A stretch of 64,000 nt of DNA. It comes from Ensifer adhaerens. GTDB taxonomy: Bacteria > Pseudomonadota > Alphaproteobacteria > Rhizobiales > Rhizobiaceae. Each line of letters starts with the position of its first letter. The stretch's first letter is position 1. The translations under genes were made by a program, and so were the position numbers. Shown here piece after piece: positions 1 to 8,461 of the stretch. The stretch lies in the NCBI RefSeq assembly GCF_013283195.1, contig NZ_JABEKT010000002.1:1240001-1304000 (forward strand), written 5' to 3'. The notes under the pieces were generated by a model that searched no databases, was not told where the DNA came from, and saw only the letters and a list, made by a program, of their open reading frames with translations.

Positions 1-644
1 ACCCATTCATGGCGCGTGCGCGCCATCAGGTTGGCGAGTTCGATCCGCCGCACGGTGGCGGCGACGAGGTGGCGTGCAAGGTTCTGGCTCGCCTTCAGGA
101 TCGGGGAACTGAGCAGCGAAATGTCGAGGACGGCCGAAAGCCCTCCTTCGGTATCGTAGATCGGCGCGGCGGTGCAGGAGAGCGGAGTATGCGTCGTATC
201 GAAATGGTCGCTCTGGTGGATCGTCAGCGCTTCGCCGGTTTCCAGGCAGGCTCCGACCGCGCACGTGCCCGCGCGCGCCTCCGCCCAATCCGATCCGAGA
301 TAGAGACCGGCTCGTCGCAGGTTGTTGTCGAAGGAGGGATCGCCCAGAAACTCGACCGTCACGCCTTTTCGATCGGAAAGCAGGAGGACGTAGTTTTGTC
401 CGGCGACCTGATTATAGAGGTTTTCAAGACCAGAGCGCGCGATCCTGATAAGGTCTTCGGCCTCCTGCCGATGCTCACGCAGGCGAAGCTCGGGCAAGAT
501 ATAGGCTTCGCAAGTCTGCGCCGGATCCAGCTTGTGCTGATCGAGACACCGCAGCCACGATTTGACGACGACCTCATCGCGGCCGGTTGCCAGGCCTTGT
601 CCTACCCGCTCGATTTCGCGAACATGTTCCGAATGTGAAACCAT
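1..644 (-). CDS. Partial sigma-54-type activator, AcoR-like N-terminal part with GAF domain
   Basis: From an ATG at 644 the minus strand stays open for 214 codons to the window edge, so the gene is cut at its 3' end. The protein starts MVSHSEHVREIERVGQG, then has SWLRCLDQHKLDP, and then a GAF-like block (YNQVAGQNYVLLLSDRKG, EARAGTCAVGACLETGEA, TAAPIYDTEGGLSAVLDIS). This layout is typical of AcoR-family activators of sigma-54 promoters, where a sensory GAF region precedes an AAA+ ATPase and a Fis-type helix-turn-helix. Those last two domains would lie left of this window and are inferred. The effector cannot be told; relatives often control oxidation of small alcohols, acetoin or aldehydes. 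The target operon is not in view. Confidence 0.8.
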   Translation of the reverse strand, partial: MVSHSEHVREIERVGQGLATGRDEVVVKSWLRCLDQHKLDPAQTCEAYILPELRLREHRQEAEDLIRIARSGLENLYNQVAGQNYVLLLSDRKGVTVEFLGDPSFDNNLRRAGLYLGSDWAEARAGTCAVGACLETGEALTIHQSDHFDTTHTPLSCTAAPIYDTEGGLSAVLDISLLSSPILKASQNLARHLVAATVRRIELANLMARTRHEW

Positions 645-1010
645 GGAATTTCGATGGCATCGCTGCCATGCTCCTCCATTCCTCCAAACGCGAATGAGTT
701 CACGCCTAATCCGCTTTGTAAAGGGCAGGGGGACATTTCATGCGCATCGAGCGCAATCGACTGTGGTCTTGCCGTCACGGCGATCTCGGGCACCGCCTGC
801 CCACGTGCCTAAACGGCGCCTTTTCGCCTTTGTCGGCGCCGAACGTGGAACGGAGGATGGATGCGGGAAGGGCCGGATTAATCCTTCGGCTATTCTGCCG
901 AAGTCTTCTCCTTCGACAAGGCACACCCTTTGATATCCCTGGACAACAGCCGCTTCCGCCTCTCCAGGCCACTCAACGGCGTGAATGCCAGCTGCGTCTG
1001 GCGAGGACGG
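645..1010. other. Intergenic stretch without a convincing gene
   Basis: These 366 bases lie between the start of the AcoR-like gene and the end of the BrnA-like gene, both on the minus strand. Short open frames exist on both strands, but none has a convincing start site, length or recognisable sequence. A GGCGCC pair near 814-840 could form a hairpin. The stretch should hold the promoter of the AcoR-like gene, but no clear -35/-10 pair is seen. Confidence 0.4.
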
Positions 1011-1244
1011 TCACGCCGACGATTTCATGGCGGCGCGCAAGGTATCGTTGATGCGGTCTTGCCAGCCGGGTCCGTCCGCCTGGAAATGCGCCAGCACATC
1101 GCTGTCGATCTTGAGCGAAACGAGTTCCTTGGCATTCGGGAGCGCAGGTCTTTCGACCGCGGGCGCTGCCACTTTCTTTGCCGGCTTGAACAGAGCCTCG
1201 GCTGCATCTTTCGGATTTGCTGGTCTTCGGGGTGTCGTTGCCAT
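1011..1244 (-). CDS. BrnA-type antitoxin-like small protein (orphan)
   Basis: A 77-residue basic protein. The N-terminal half is Ala/Pro/Lys-rich and looks disordered. The C-terminal half (VSLKIDSDVLAHFQADG, then GWQDRINDTLRAAM) matches the ribbon-helix-helix type ending of BrnA/COG3514 antitoxins. An AAGGA sits about six bases before the ATG. BrnA normally follows its toxin gene brnT and represses the pair. No BrnT-like frame lies on either side, so this is an orphan antitoxin or a solitary DNA-binding protein. The family call is fairly sure; the function is open. Confidence 0.7.
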   Translation of the reverse strand: MATTPRRPANPKDAAEALFKPAKKVAAPAVERPALPNAKELVSLKIDSDVLAHFQADGPGWQDRINDTLRAAMKSSA

Positions 1245-1281
1245 GGGTATTTCCTTTTCGTCACCGATCTGGCTCTGTGGC

Positions 1282-2073
1282 CTATTCGCCTTGCTGAATG
1301 CTCAAGGGGTAGCGCTTGGGATGGTGCACGGAGGTTGATATGTTGATAGGGCGATTTTCGGCTGAGAATGCGATCTGATCCAATGTCAGTACCGCGGTTT
1401 TCTGCTCCAGCTTGAGCAAGGTGACTTCGTCTTCGTCGGGATAGCGCGCGCTGATCGTTGTCTGTCCCCGCACGGGGCGCAGGCCGTAGCGCTCGCGCAA
1501 TTCAGCGTAGAGCGAACGGTTTCCAGTCGACCAGTCCAGATCCAGCAGTCCCGGGCAAGCGGCCGGCTGCAGCCAGTCATACTGTATGACCACTGGCACG
1601 CCGTCGAGCGTGCGTAGGCGTTTCAACAACACGACGTCAGCGGCTTCCGGCAGGTAGAGCGCGCGCGAAATCTCCGGCGGAGCAGCATAGATCTTGGCTT
1701 CCAGCAGGCGGCTGCCGGGCACCATGCCCTTGGCGATCGCGTTGGCAGTAAAGCTCGTCAGCAAATGCAACTCGAACGGTTCGCTTTTTTCGGCAACGTA
1801 AAAGCCCTTGCCCGGCTGACTTTGCAGATGGCCCTCCTGGACGAGTTCGACAAGTGCCTGCCTGATTGTAATGCGGCTGACATCATAGGCCTGTACCAGC
1901 TCGCGCTCGGAGGGAAGTTTGGAATGGGCGGGGATGGTGCCGTCTCGCGTCAGATCCAGGATGTTCTGCTTGACCTGCCTGTAGAGAGGCTGCTGGTCAT
2001 CGCGATCGAGTGGCTTCAGCCGGGCGCGTTCCGCCAACGGATTGCTTCGAACTGTCGGCTTCTTTGCGGGCAT
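1282..2073 (-). CDS. GntR family regulator (HutC subfamily, UTRA domain)
   Basis: A 263-residue protein starting MPAKKPTVRSN. An open frame extends further upstream, but it runs across the divergent promoter and has no family similarity, and a GGAAAAG lies just before this ATG. Residues about 25-95 form the GntR winged helix (LYRQVKQNILDL, LPSERELVQAYDVSRITI). Residues about 110-255 are a UTRA ligand domain ending in HHPKRYPLSIQ. HutC-type regulators usually repress neighbouring catabolic genes until a small, often phosphorylated, sugar-like ligand binds. The gene diverges from the GH4/PfkB/ABC operon, and the operator-like sequence at 2149-2162 lies between them. It is the probable local repressor; the ligand is unknown. 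Confidence 0.9.
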   Translation of the reverse strand: MPAKKPTVRSNPLAERARLKPLDRDDQQPLYRQVKQNILDLTRDGTIPAHSKLPSERELVQAYDVSRITIRQALVELVQEGHLQSQPGKGFYVAEKSEPFELHLLTSFTANAIAKGMVPGSRLLEAKIYAAPPEISRALYLPEAADVVLLKRLRTLDGVPVVIQYDWLQPAACPGLLDLDWSTGNRSLYAELRERYGLRPVRGQTTISARYPDEDEVTLLKLEQKTAVLTLDQIAFSAENRPINISTSVHHPKRYPLSIQQGE

Positions 2074-2148
2074 CTTTTCCGTACCGTTTGTGACGATTCT
2101 AGTGCTGCACGAAATATGGCAGCAAGGCAACGGCCTATCTTGACATGT

Positions 2149-2162
2149 CTGGATATGACCAG
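2149..2162. promoter_or_regulatory. Operator-like inverted repeat in the divergent promoter
   Basis: The sequence CTGGATATGACCAG has CTGG/CCAG arms around six bases. It lies between the GntR gene and the GH4 operon, about 35 bases before the GH4 start. On the minus strand it reads CTGGTCATATCCAG, which differs at two of 14 positions from 10106-10119 before the phosphatase gene at the other end of the cluster. Binding by the GntR protein is inferred. Confidence 0.55.
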
Positions 2163-2197
2163 TTACGACTGGCGTTATTAGACAACCGAGGTATCCG

Positions 2198-3583
2198 ATG
2201 AAGCTCACTCTGATTGGCGGCGGCGGCGTAAGAGCGCCCCTATTCGTAGCTTCGGCTCTTCGCAGGGCCGAACGCAGCGGGCTTACCGAAATCTGCCTGC
2301 ATGACGTCGATCAATCGAAACTCGAAATCTTCGGCGGGCTTGCCCGCGAGATTGCTCTGAGGATGCAGTCGCCCGTCCGCATTTCCGCCACCGTAACTGC
2401 CGAGAAAGCCCTTGAGGGCGCGCGCTACGTCGTCACCACTGTTCGGCCCGGCGGCGAGGATGGGCGTGTCAAGGACGAGCGGATTGCCTTGTCGCACGGC
2501 GTTCTCGGCCAGGAGACCACCGGACCTGGCGGTTTTGCCATGGCGTTGCGCAGCATTCCCGTCATCACTGAATATGCTCAGCTGCTGAAAGAGGTCAGCC
2601 CGGATGCCTGGCTCTTCAACTTCACCAACCCCGCGGGTCTGGTGGCACAGGCGCTGAGCGACGCGGGCTTCGATCGTGTCGTCGGCATCTGCGACGGCGC
2701 CAATGCTGCCCAGGAAGCGGTGGCACAAAAGCTCGGCGTTGCCGTCAGGGACGTGCAAACCGAAGTCTTCGGCCTCAATCACCTGTCGTTCACCCGGTCA
2801 GCAGTCGTCGGAGGGCAGGAGGTTCTGCAGGGTCTGCTGGATGACGATGCGTTTCTTGCCGAAACGGCGCAGCGCATTTTCGATCCGGCGATCATCCGGC
2901 GGCATCGGCTCTGGCTCAACGAATATCTCTACTACTTCTACTATGCCGAGAAGGCGCTTGGCGACATCCAGGCCGATGCGCGCACCCGTGGTGAAGAAGT
3001 GCGCGACCTCAATCGTACCTTGATCGCGGAACTATCCGACATCGGCGTCGAGCGCGACGCGGATGCTGCCCTGGCTGCCTACTTCGCCTACGAACAGCGC
3101 CGTGAGGCGACCTACATGCATTACGCTCGGCCCGAAGCGCCGAGCATGGAAGATGCCGACAGGGCAATCCGCGCCGTCAGTGCGCATGCGGCGGACGGCG
3201 TCGGCGAGGGTTATGCCGGTGTTGCGCTCAACATCATCGATGCGATGGAATCGGGCGCCGAGTGCCATATCGGATTGAACGTGCGCAACGGTGAGGCTAT
3301 CGACGGCCTTAGGCCCGATGACGTCGTGGAAGTCAGCTGCGTCGTCGGCCGCGACGGCATCAAGGCGAAAAAGATTGGGGCGATGCCGGAGGCACAGGCG
3401 CAACTCGTGCACAACATCAAGCGTTATGAACGGCTCGCTGTCAGGGCGATTGCAGAGCGGCGGAAGGATCTGGCCGTCGAGGCTCTGGTCGCGCATCCGC
3501 TTGTGTTGTCCTACTCGCGCGCGGAGCCGTTGGTCGAGCAATACATCGCCGCCCATCAACCCTTTGCCGGAGAATGGCGTTGA
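2198..3583 (+). CDS. Glycoside hydrolase family 4 (NAD+/Mn2+-dependent glycosidase)
   Basis: A 461-residue cytoplasmic enzyme of normal GH4 length. The N-terminal Rossmann loop is LIGGGGVRAPL (residues 5-15). Further family marks are TTVRPGGEDGRVKDERI (80-96), GQETTGPGGFAMALRSIP (104-121), NFTNPAG (141-147), GICDGAN (163-169) and FGLNHLSF (191-198). Cys165 and His195 are the expected metal ligands. GH4 enzymes cleave alpha- or beta-glycosides, often 6-phosphorylated, through transient oxidation at C3 by bound NAD+. The usual subgroup tetrapeptides such as CNVP or CHEV are replaced here by CDGA, so the substrate cannot be read from the motif. It is the first gene of the operon and overlaps the kinase gene by 10 bases. 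Confidence 0.9.
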   Translation: MKLTLIGGGGVRAPLFVASALRRAERSGLTEICLHDVDQSKLEIFGGLAREIALRMQSPVRISATVTAEKALEGARYVVTTVRPGGEDGRVKDERIALSHGVLGQETTGPGGFAMALRSIPVITEYAQLLKEVSPDAWLFNFTNPAGLVAQALSDAGFDRVVGICDGANAAQEAVAQKLGVAVRDVQTEVFGLNHLSFTRSAVVGGQEVLQGLLDDDAFLAETAQRIFDPAIIRRHRLWLNEYLYYFYYAEKALGDIQADARTRGEEVRDLNRTLIAELSDIGVERDADAALAAYFAYEQRREATYMHYARPEAPSMEDADRAIRAVSAHAADGVGEGYAGVALNIIDAMESGAECHIGLNVRNGEAIDGLRPDDVVEVSCVVGRDGIKAKKIGAMPEAQAQLVHNIKRYERLAVRAIAERRKDLAVEALVAHPLVLSYSRAEPLVEQYIAAHQPFAGEWR

Positions 3584-4512
3584 TACTTTCAAGACAGGGC
3601 AGGGCCGCTCCGTACGATGTGGTGCTGGCTGGAGAGTACTATTACGACCTGATTTTTTCCGGCCTCGGCGACGTGCCAAGGCTCGGCGCCGACGTATGGT
3701 CGAAGGACTTCGATGCCGTCCCAGGCGCCAGTTACACGACGGCTCGTGCCTTTTCCTTGCTCGACGTGAAGGCCGGCTGGTGGTGCGAGACCGGAACAGA
3801 TCTCTTCAGCCAGTTGATGATTGCGGCGGCAACGCGCAACGCGATTGACGTGTCCCTGTTCCAGCGGCGCGCAGAGGCCCGGATCCGCCTGAGCGCCGCA
3901 TTCTCCATGGCACAGGATCGGGGATTCATCAGTCACTTCCAAGGGGAAGAGACGCTTCCGTCCAAAGCCGAAATCGAACGGCTGGGGCCGCGGGTCCTCA
4001 TCGTGCAAGGGCTCACCTGCCGGAACGATTTGGCAGATCTGTTCGCCTTCGCCCGCTCCATCGGCATCTTTTGCTGTCTGGATTGCCAGCATGTCGACGA
4101 GGGTATCGCTGAAGGCAATCTCGCTGACATTCTGCGCCACACCGATTGCTTCATCTGCAATGAGACCGAGGCAACGCGGCTGACAGGCAGCGCGAGCCAT
4201 GATGGGGCGCTGCTGGCCATTGCCGGATACTGCCCGACAGCCGTGATCAAACGCGGCGCACGCGGTGCCGCAGCACTCCATGCCGGCCAGGTCATCGAAA
4301 TCGGCGCGCCGCAAGTCGAAGTCGTCGATACGACCGGTGCCGGCGACAGTTTCAACGCCGGCTTCATCTACGGCCTGTTGCAGGGCTGGCCGATGGCGAA
4401 GGCGCTTCGAGCCGCCGTTGCCTGTGGCTCGGCCTCGGTGACGGCACATGGCGGCAAGGCGCTGCCCCGAGAAAGTGAGCTTCTTCAAAGCATGGCAGAA
4501 GCCACCTGGTAA
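3574..4512 (+). CDS. PfkB family carbohydrate kinase
   Basis: A 312-residue kinase of the ribokinase/PfkB fold. The C-terminal signature DTTGAGDSFNAGF begins at residue 252, and Asp258 is the predicted catalytic base. The N-terminal part contains GEYYYDLIF and FDAVPGASYTTARAF, the substrate-binding face. The central motif CNETEATRLTG (residues 195-205) is typical of the family. It should phosphorylate a sugar or sugar derivative inside the cell. The start overlaps the end of the GH4 gene, which points to translational coupling: the GH4 enzyme would release a monosaccharide that this kinase primes for catabolism. The exact sugar is not predictable. Confidence 0.9.
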   Translation: MALILSRQGRAAPYDVVLAGEYYYDLIFSGLGDVPRLGADVWSKDFDAVPGASYTTARAFSLLDVKAGWWCETGTDLFSQLMIAAATRNAIDVSLFQRRAEARIRLSAAFSMAQDRGFISHFQGEETLPSKAEIERLGPRVLIVQGLTCRNDLADLFAFARSIGIFCCLDCQHVDEGIAEGNLADILRHTDCFICNETEATRLTGSASHDGALLAIAGYCPTAVIKRGARGAAALHAGQVIEIGAPQVEVVDTTGAGDSFNAGFIYGLLQGWPMAKALRAAVACGSASVTAHGGKALPRESELLQSMAEATW

Positions 4513-4542
4513 AGAACGACACATCAAACGCAACGTGGGAGC

Positions 4543-5691
4543 ATGCATATGAAACGTCGGGAATTCCTTGCATCCGCAGCGGCAGCTGCTGCGGCAATTG
4601 CCATCAGTCCCAGGCTGGCCTTCAGCGCTGACGGAGCGGTCGAAGTGATCGTGGGGAGCGATCAGAACGTGGCGGACTTCTGGTCCAATGTGGTCGTTCC
4701 GGCCTTGCAGCAGGAACTCCCGGACCTCGTTGTCAACGTGACAGTGTCTGACGGCAATTCGGGCATGATGGCCCTGGCCGATCGCGCGCTTGCCGCGCTG
4801 AAGACGAAGAGCGATCCACAGGTCGATGTGATGGAAGCCTTCAATCCGCGCAACACCGTCGGCGCGATCGATGCCGGTCTTTGGGTCGATTTTTCAAAGG
4901 CATCGATGAGCAACTACGCAAAGCTCAACACGCTGGCGATCGATACCAATTTCGGCCTTCCATACCGTGGCTCGCAGGTGGTTCTGGCCTACGATTCCAA
5001 CAAGGTGCAAACGCCTCCGAAGACTTGGGAGGAATTGACCGCCTGGATCAAGGCCACGCCCGGCCAGTTCATCTACAATCGCCCCGACAAGGGCGGATCC
5101 GGCGGCAATTTCGTACGGCGCGCGATCCACGAGGCCAACGGTCGGGACCCGTCCGCATTCACTGCGTCCAATTTCAGCAAGGAAAAGGCTGACGCGATGC
5201 TGCCGCCCGCCTGGGAGATCCTGAAGGATCTCGCCCCTTCGCTCTATCAGGGCGGATCCTACACTGCCGGCAACACGCCGTCACTTCAGTTGCTCGTCTC
5301 GGGCGTCGTGTCGATGGTACCGACCTGGTCCGACCAGGCCCTGTCCGGCCTGAAATCGGGCGAGTTGCCTTCTCACATCAAGCTGGCGCAGTTGCAGGAC
5401 CTGGCATTCGTCGGCGGGTTTGCCTATTGCACCATCCCGACCAATGCCACGAACATCGAGGCTGCGACCAAACTCGCAAACGTCCTCATTTCTCCGGCTG
5501 TCCAGGAACAGATCGTCGATCAGATCGCCGGGTTCCCGTCGATCGAATGGTCCTATCTTTCGGACGAGATCCGCACCGCAAATGCCGACATCATCCCGAA
5601 GTCGATCCCGGCCTTCCCGGACGGCGAGTGGGAAGCAGCCGTCAATGACGGCTGGTATCGCAACGTCGCGCCCGCGATCGCGCGTAACTAA
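4543..5691 (+). CDS. ABC transporter substrate-binding protein, Tat-type signal
   Basis: A 382-residue periplasmic solute-binding protein of the family 1 sugar/polyamine/iron type. The N-terminus MHMKRREFLASAAA has an RR-x-F-L pattern followed by an Ala-rich stretch and a likely cleavage after AFS, which suggests export by the Tat route. A second ATG six bases downstream is an equally possible start. The mature protein has the expected two-lobed family features (EVIVGSDQNVADFW, ALAALKTKSDPQVDVMEAF, VVSMVPTWSD). It is followed closely by two permease genes and an ATPase gene, so it delivers the operon's substrate to that importer. The ligand is unknown; a sugar phosphodiester or glycoside is inferred from the enzymes around it. 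Confidence 0.88.
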   Translation: MHMKRREFLASAAAAAAAIAISPRLAFSADGAVEVIVGSDQNVADFWSNVVVPALQQELPDLVVNVTVSDGNSGMMALADRALAALKTKSDPQVDVMEAFNPRNTVGAIDAGLWVDFSKASMSNYAKLNTLAIDTNFGLPYRGSQVVLAYDSNKVQTPPKTWEELTAWIKATPGQFIYNRPDKGGSGGNFVRRAIHEANGRDPSAFTASNFSKEKADAMLPPAWEILKDLAPSLYQGGSYTAGNTPSLQLLVSGVVSMVPTWSDQALSGLKSGELPSHIKLAQLQDLAFVGGFAYCTIPTNATNIEAATKLANVLISPAVQEQIVDQIAGFPSIEWSYLSDEIRTANADIIPKSIPAFPDGEWEAAVNDGWYRNVAPAIARN

Positions 5692-5708
5692 GAGATCGGA
5701 GCGCTGGT

Positions 5709-6563
5709 TTGGGAAGCGAAGGCACCTCTACACGAAACCTGAAAGGGCTGCTGCTCATCGGCCCGCCGCTTGCAGTCATGGTCTGCCTGCTGCTTTATCC
5801 CGCCGGCGTATCGATCGTGCAAACGCTCCAGGAGACCGCAGCCGATGGCTCCGTCTCCTGGAGCCTTGCTCGATATCATCGGTTCTTCACCGATCCCTAC
5901 AGTGTCGCCAACTACGTTCGCACCGTGTGGACGACGGTGGTGACGCTGATCCTGCTGATCGCCATTTGCCTGCCGATTGCCATCTATCTGCATTTCACCC
6001 GCAGCCGCCTGGCCGCCGTCGTTCAGGCCTTGGCACTTTTTCCAATGTTTGTGCCCGGGATCATCGTCGCCTATGCGCTCATTCGATATATCGGCCCGAA
6101 CGGCCTGCTTCAGTCGCTGCTGGAAGTCGTCGGGTTCAATTCGTACAGTTCGCCGTATCTGACCCCGTGGGGGCCGGTGATCGGTCTGGTCTGGGATCAC
6201 ATGCCTCTGACCTTGCTTATCCTGACCGCGGGCATGGCGAAGGTATCACAGGAAGCCATCGAGGCGGCCCGTGATGTCGGAGCCGGCTATGTCGTCATAT
6301 TCCATCGCATCATCCTGCCGCTGATGGTCGAGTCGCTTCTGGTCGTGATGGCCTTGAACGTCATCAGCCTCTTCGGCTCGTTCGTCATCCCCTACATGCT
6401 GGGACCGGCATCTCCGGAGATGATGGGCCCCTATATGCTGAGGACATTTTCGGAAGTCCGTCAGCCCGATTTTGCCGCAGCGCAGGCCGTGATCACCTTC
6501 CTGACCTGCTCTGTCTTTGGCATCCTCTATGTCGTCATGCTGACGAGAAAGCAGGACGTATGA
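5709..6563 (+). CDS. ABC transporter permease (binding-protein-dependent, first subunit)
   Basis: A 284-residue membrane protein with about six hydrophobic helices, beginning GLLLIGPPLAVMVCLLLYP. The cytoplasmic EAA loop is visible as EAARDVGAGYVVIFHRIILP. It starts at TTG 5709, with GGAG at 5698-5701 at good distance and no better ATG nearby. The stop overlaps the ATG of the next permease gene by four bases (ATGA). The pair forms the membrane channel of a PotB/UgpA-like importer. Confidence 0.88.
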   Translation: MGSEGTSTRNLKGLLLIGPPLAVMVCLLLYPAGVSIVQTLQETAADGSVSWSLARYHRFFTDPYSVANYVRTVWTTVVTLILLIAICLPIAIYLHFTRSRLAAVVQALALFPMFVPGIIVAYALIRYIGPNGLLQSLLEVVGFNSYSSPYLTPWGPVIGLVWDHMPLTLLILTAGMAKVSQEAIEAARDVGAGYVVIFHRIILPLMVESLLVVMALNVISLFGSFVIPYMLGPASPEMMGPYMLRTFSEVRQPDFAAAQAVITFLTCSVFGILYVVMLTRKQDV

Positions 6564-7369
6564 AGATCCGCGCCAGCACGATCGTGGGCAGCATCATCAT
6601 GCTCGTCCTGATCGCATATGTGGTGATGCCCATTGCGACGGTGTTTCTCTGGGCTTTCGCCGAGAAATGGACCTATCCGGCCCTGCTTCCGACCGAGTGG
6701 GGCCTGAAATACTGGCACACGACATTGGCACGCGCCGATGTTCTCTCAGCCTTGCGCCTGTCGCTTGCGCTCTCGGTCACGGTGACACTGCTATCGGCAG
6801 TGATCTGCCTGCCGGCGGCCTATGCCTTTGCCCGTATGGAGTTCGTCGGGCGCCGCACCTTCATGATGTCGTTCCTCGCCATCAACGCGTTTCCGCGGTT
6901 CGGGTTGATCGTGATGATCGCGACGCTGTTCCTGAGCCTCAGACTTGTGGGCACGTTCTGGGGTATCGTCCTCGTGCAGCTGCTGAACACGATGCTGATC
7001 ATGATCTGGCTGCCGTCAGCGGCGTTTCGCGGCGTCGACCGCCGACTGGAGGAGGCCGCCCGCGACGTGGGGGCCGGGCCGGTGCGAACATTCATTCGCA
7101 TCACCATCCCTCAGGCGGCACCTGCTATCGGGGCCGCGATGCTGCTCACATTCGTTTCGACGTTCTACGAGACGGAAGGTGCATGGCTGGTCGGGGCACC
7201 CAAGCTGCGCACGATGCCGATGGTGATGTTGCAGATGATCACCGGGCAGATCGTAGTGCAATATGGAGCGGTCCTGTCCGTTCTGCTCTGGGTGCCATCA
7301 TTCATCGCATTGTTGTTCGCGCGCCGGGTGCTGGCGTCGAACCAGTTTGCAAAAGGATTTGGCGCATGA
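6560..7369 (+). CDS. ABC transporter permease (second subunit)
   Basis: A 269-residue permease with about six membrane helices. The first runs IVGSIIMLVLIAYVVMPIA near the N-terminus. The EAA loop reads EEAARDVGAGPVRTFIRITI. It resembles PotC/MalG/UgpE-type subunits and should pair with the preceding permease. The ATG lies inside the stop region of the previous gene (ATGA overlap), a sign of coupled translation and equal subunit dosage. The ATPase gene follows after 36 bases. Confidence 0.88.
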   Translation: MKIRASTIVGSIIMLVLIAYVVMPIATVFLWAFAEKWTYPALLPTEWGLKYWHTTLARADVLSALRLSLALSVTVTLLSAVICLPAAYAFARMEFVGRRTFMMSFLAINAFPRFGLIVMIATLFLSLRLVGTFWGIVLVQLLNTMLIMIWLPSAAFRGVDRRLEEAARDVGAGPVRTFIRITIPQAAPAIGAAMLLTFVSTFYETEGAWLVGAPKLRTMPMVMLQMITGQIVVQYGAVLSVLLWVPSFIALLFARRVLASNQFAKGFGA

Positions 7370-7405
7370 CGCCGCACGCACGCGTGTTGTCGGAGTTTTG
7401 TTGAA

Positions 7406-8461
7406 ATGGCGAAATTGGAATTGAAGGGTATCGAGAAGCGCTACGGCAACATGGCCGCCGTCAGCGACATCTCCCTCGAAATCGCGTCGGGTGAACTGGT
7501 CTGCCTGCTCGGGCCCTCGGGATCGGGCAAGTCGACGCTCCTGCGCATCATGGGCGGCTTCGAAAAGCCGACGGCAGGCAGCGTCTTGATCGATGGTGTC
7601 GACGTGACGGCGAGTGCGCCGGAGAACCGCCCGACGGCGATGGTTTTTCAAAGCCATGCGCTCTGGACGCATATGAATGTTTTCGAGAACATCGCTTTCG
7701 GGCTGAAGCTCAGAAAGCTGAGCCGGGCGGAAATCGCTCGCAAGGTGGATGCGGCGCTCGATCTGGTCGGCCTCACAGGTTACGGCAAGCGCAGCCCGCT
7801 GCGCCTTTCGGGCGGTCAGCAGCAACGCGTGGCGATTGCGCGATGCATCGTTCTGGAGCCGAAGATCCTGCTCATGGACGAGCCGTTCGCCAGCCTCGAC
7901 CAACATCTCAGGGAGCGTTTGCGCGAGGAAGTGCGCAATATTCAGCGCGAGCTTGGGATCACCACCGTCTTCGTAACCCACGGGCAGGACGAGGCGCTTG
8001 CGATAGCGGACCGGGTCGTTGTGATGTCGGTTGGCAAGATCAATCAGGTGGGCGGGCCCGCCGATATCTATGCGCAGCCGCAGGACAAGTTTGTTGCCGG
8101 CTTCATCGGCGCGATGAACATGATCGATGGTCATGTCTCGTCGGGCGTAATGGATGCCGCCGGCTTCAAAGTCAGCGTTCCGTTGCCGGATGGGGAGGCG
8201 ACACTTGCGGTTCGGCCGGAGAAGCTGGCGATCGCGGCTCAGGCCGGAGGTATCTCGGCATCGGCAAAGATTACCCGCATAGTGCATTTCGGAGCGTACC
8301 GCACCGTCGAGGCGACAACCGACGGCATCAACCGCGTGAAGATACATGCCGACACCGAGACGGTACTCGAACCGGGTCAGGATATATTCCTCGATCCTGT
8401 TCATTTTTCCGTCTTCAAGGACGGGCACGACGTCTTCCGTTCGGCCGCAGTCAGCAGATGA
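7406..8461 (+). CDS. ABC transporter ATP-binding protein (MalK/UgpC/PotA type)
   Basis: A 351-residue ATPase with Walker A GPSGSGKST (36-44), Q-loop AMVFQSHALW, signature [14 protein letters not shown], Walker B ILLMDEPFASLD and switch VFVTHGQDEALAIAD. The C-terminal 110 residues form the TOBE-type regulatory region found in sugar and polyamine importers (TLAVRPEKLAIA, DPVHFSVFKDG). It energises the two permeases upstream. Its stop overlaps the ATG of the phosphodiesterase gene by four bases, so the hydrolase belongs to the same transcript as the importer. Confidence 0.92.
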   Translation: MAKLELKGIEKRYGNMAAVSDISLEIASGELVCLLGPSGSGKSTLLRIMGGFEKPTAGSVLIDGVDVTASAPENRPTAMVFQSHALWTHMNVFENIAFGLKLRKLSRAEIARKVDAALDLVGLTGYGKRSPLRLSGGQQQRVAIARCIVLEPKILLMDEPFASLDQHLRERLREEVRNIQRELGITTVFVTHGQDEALAIADRVVVMSVGKINQVGGPADIYAQPQDKFVAGFIGAMNMIDGHVSSGVMDAAGFKVSVPLPDGEATLAVRPEKLAIAAQAGGISASAKITRIVHFGAYRTVEATTDGINRVKIHADTETVLEPGQDIFLDPVHFSVFKDGHDVFRSAAVSR

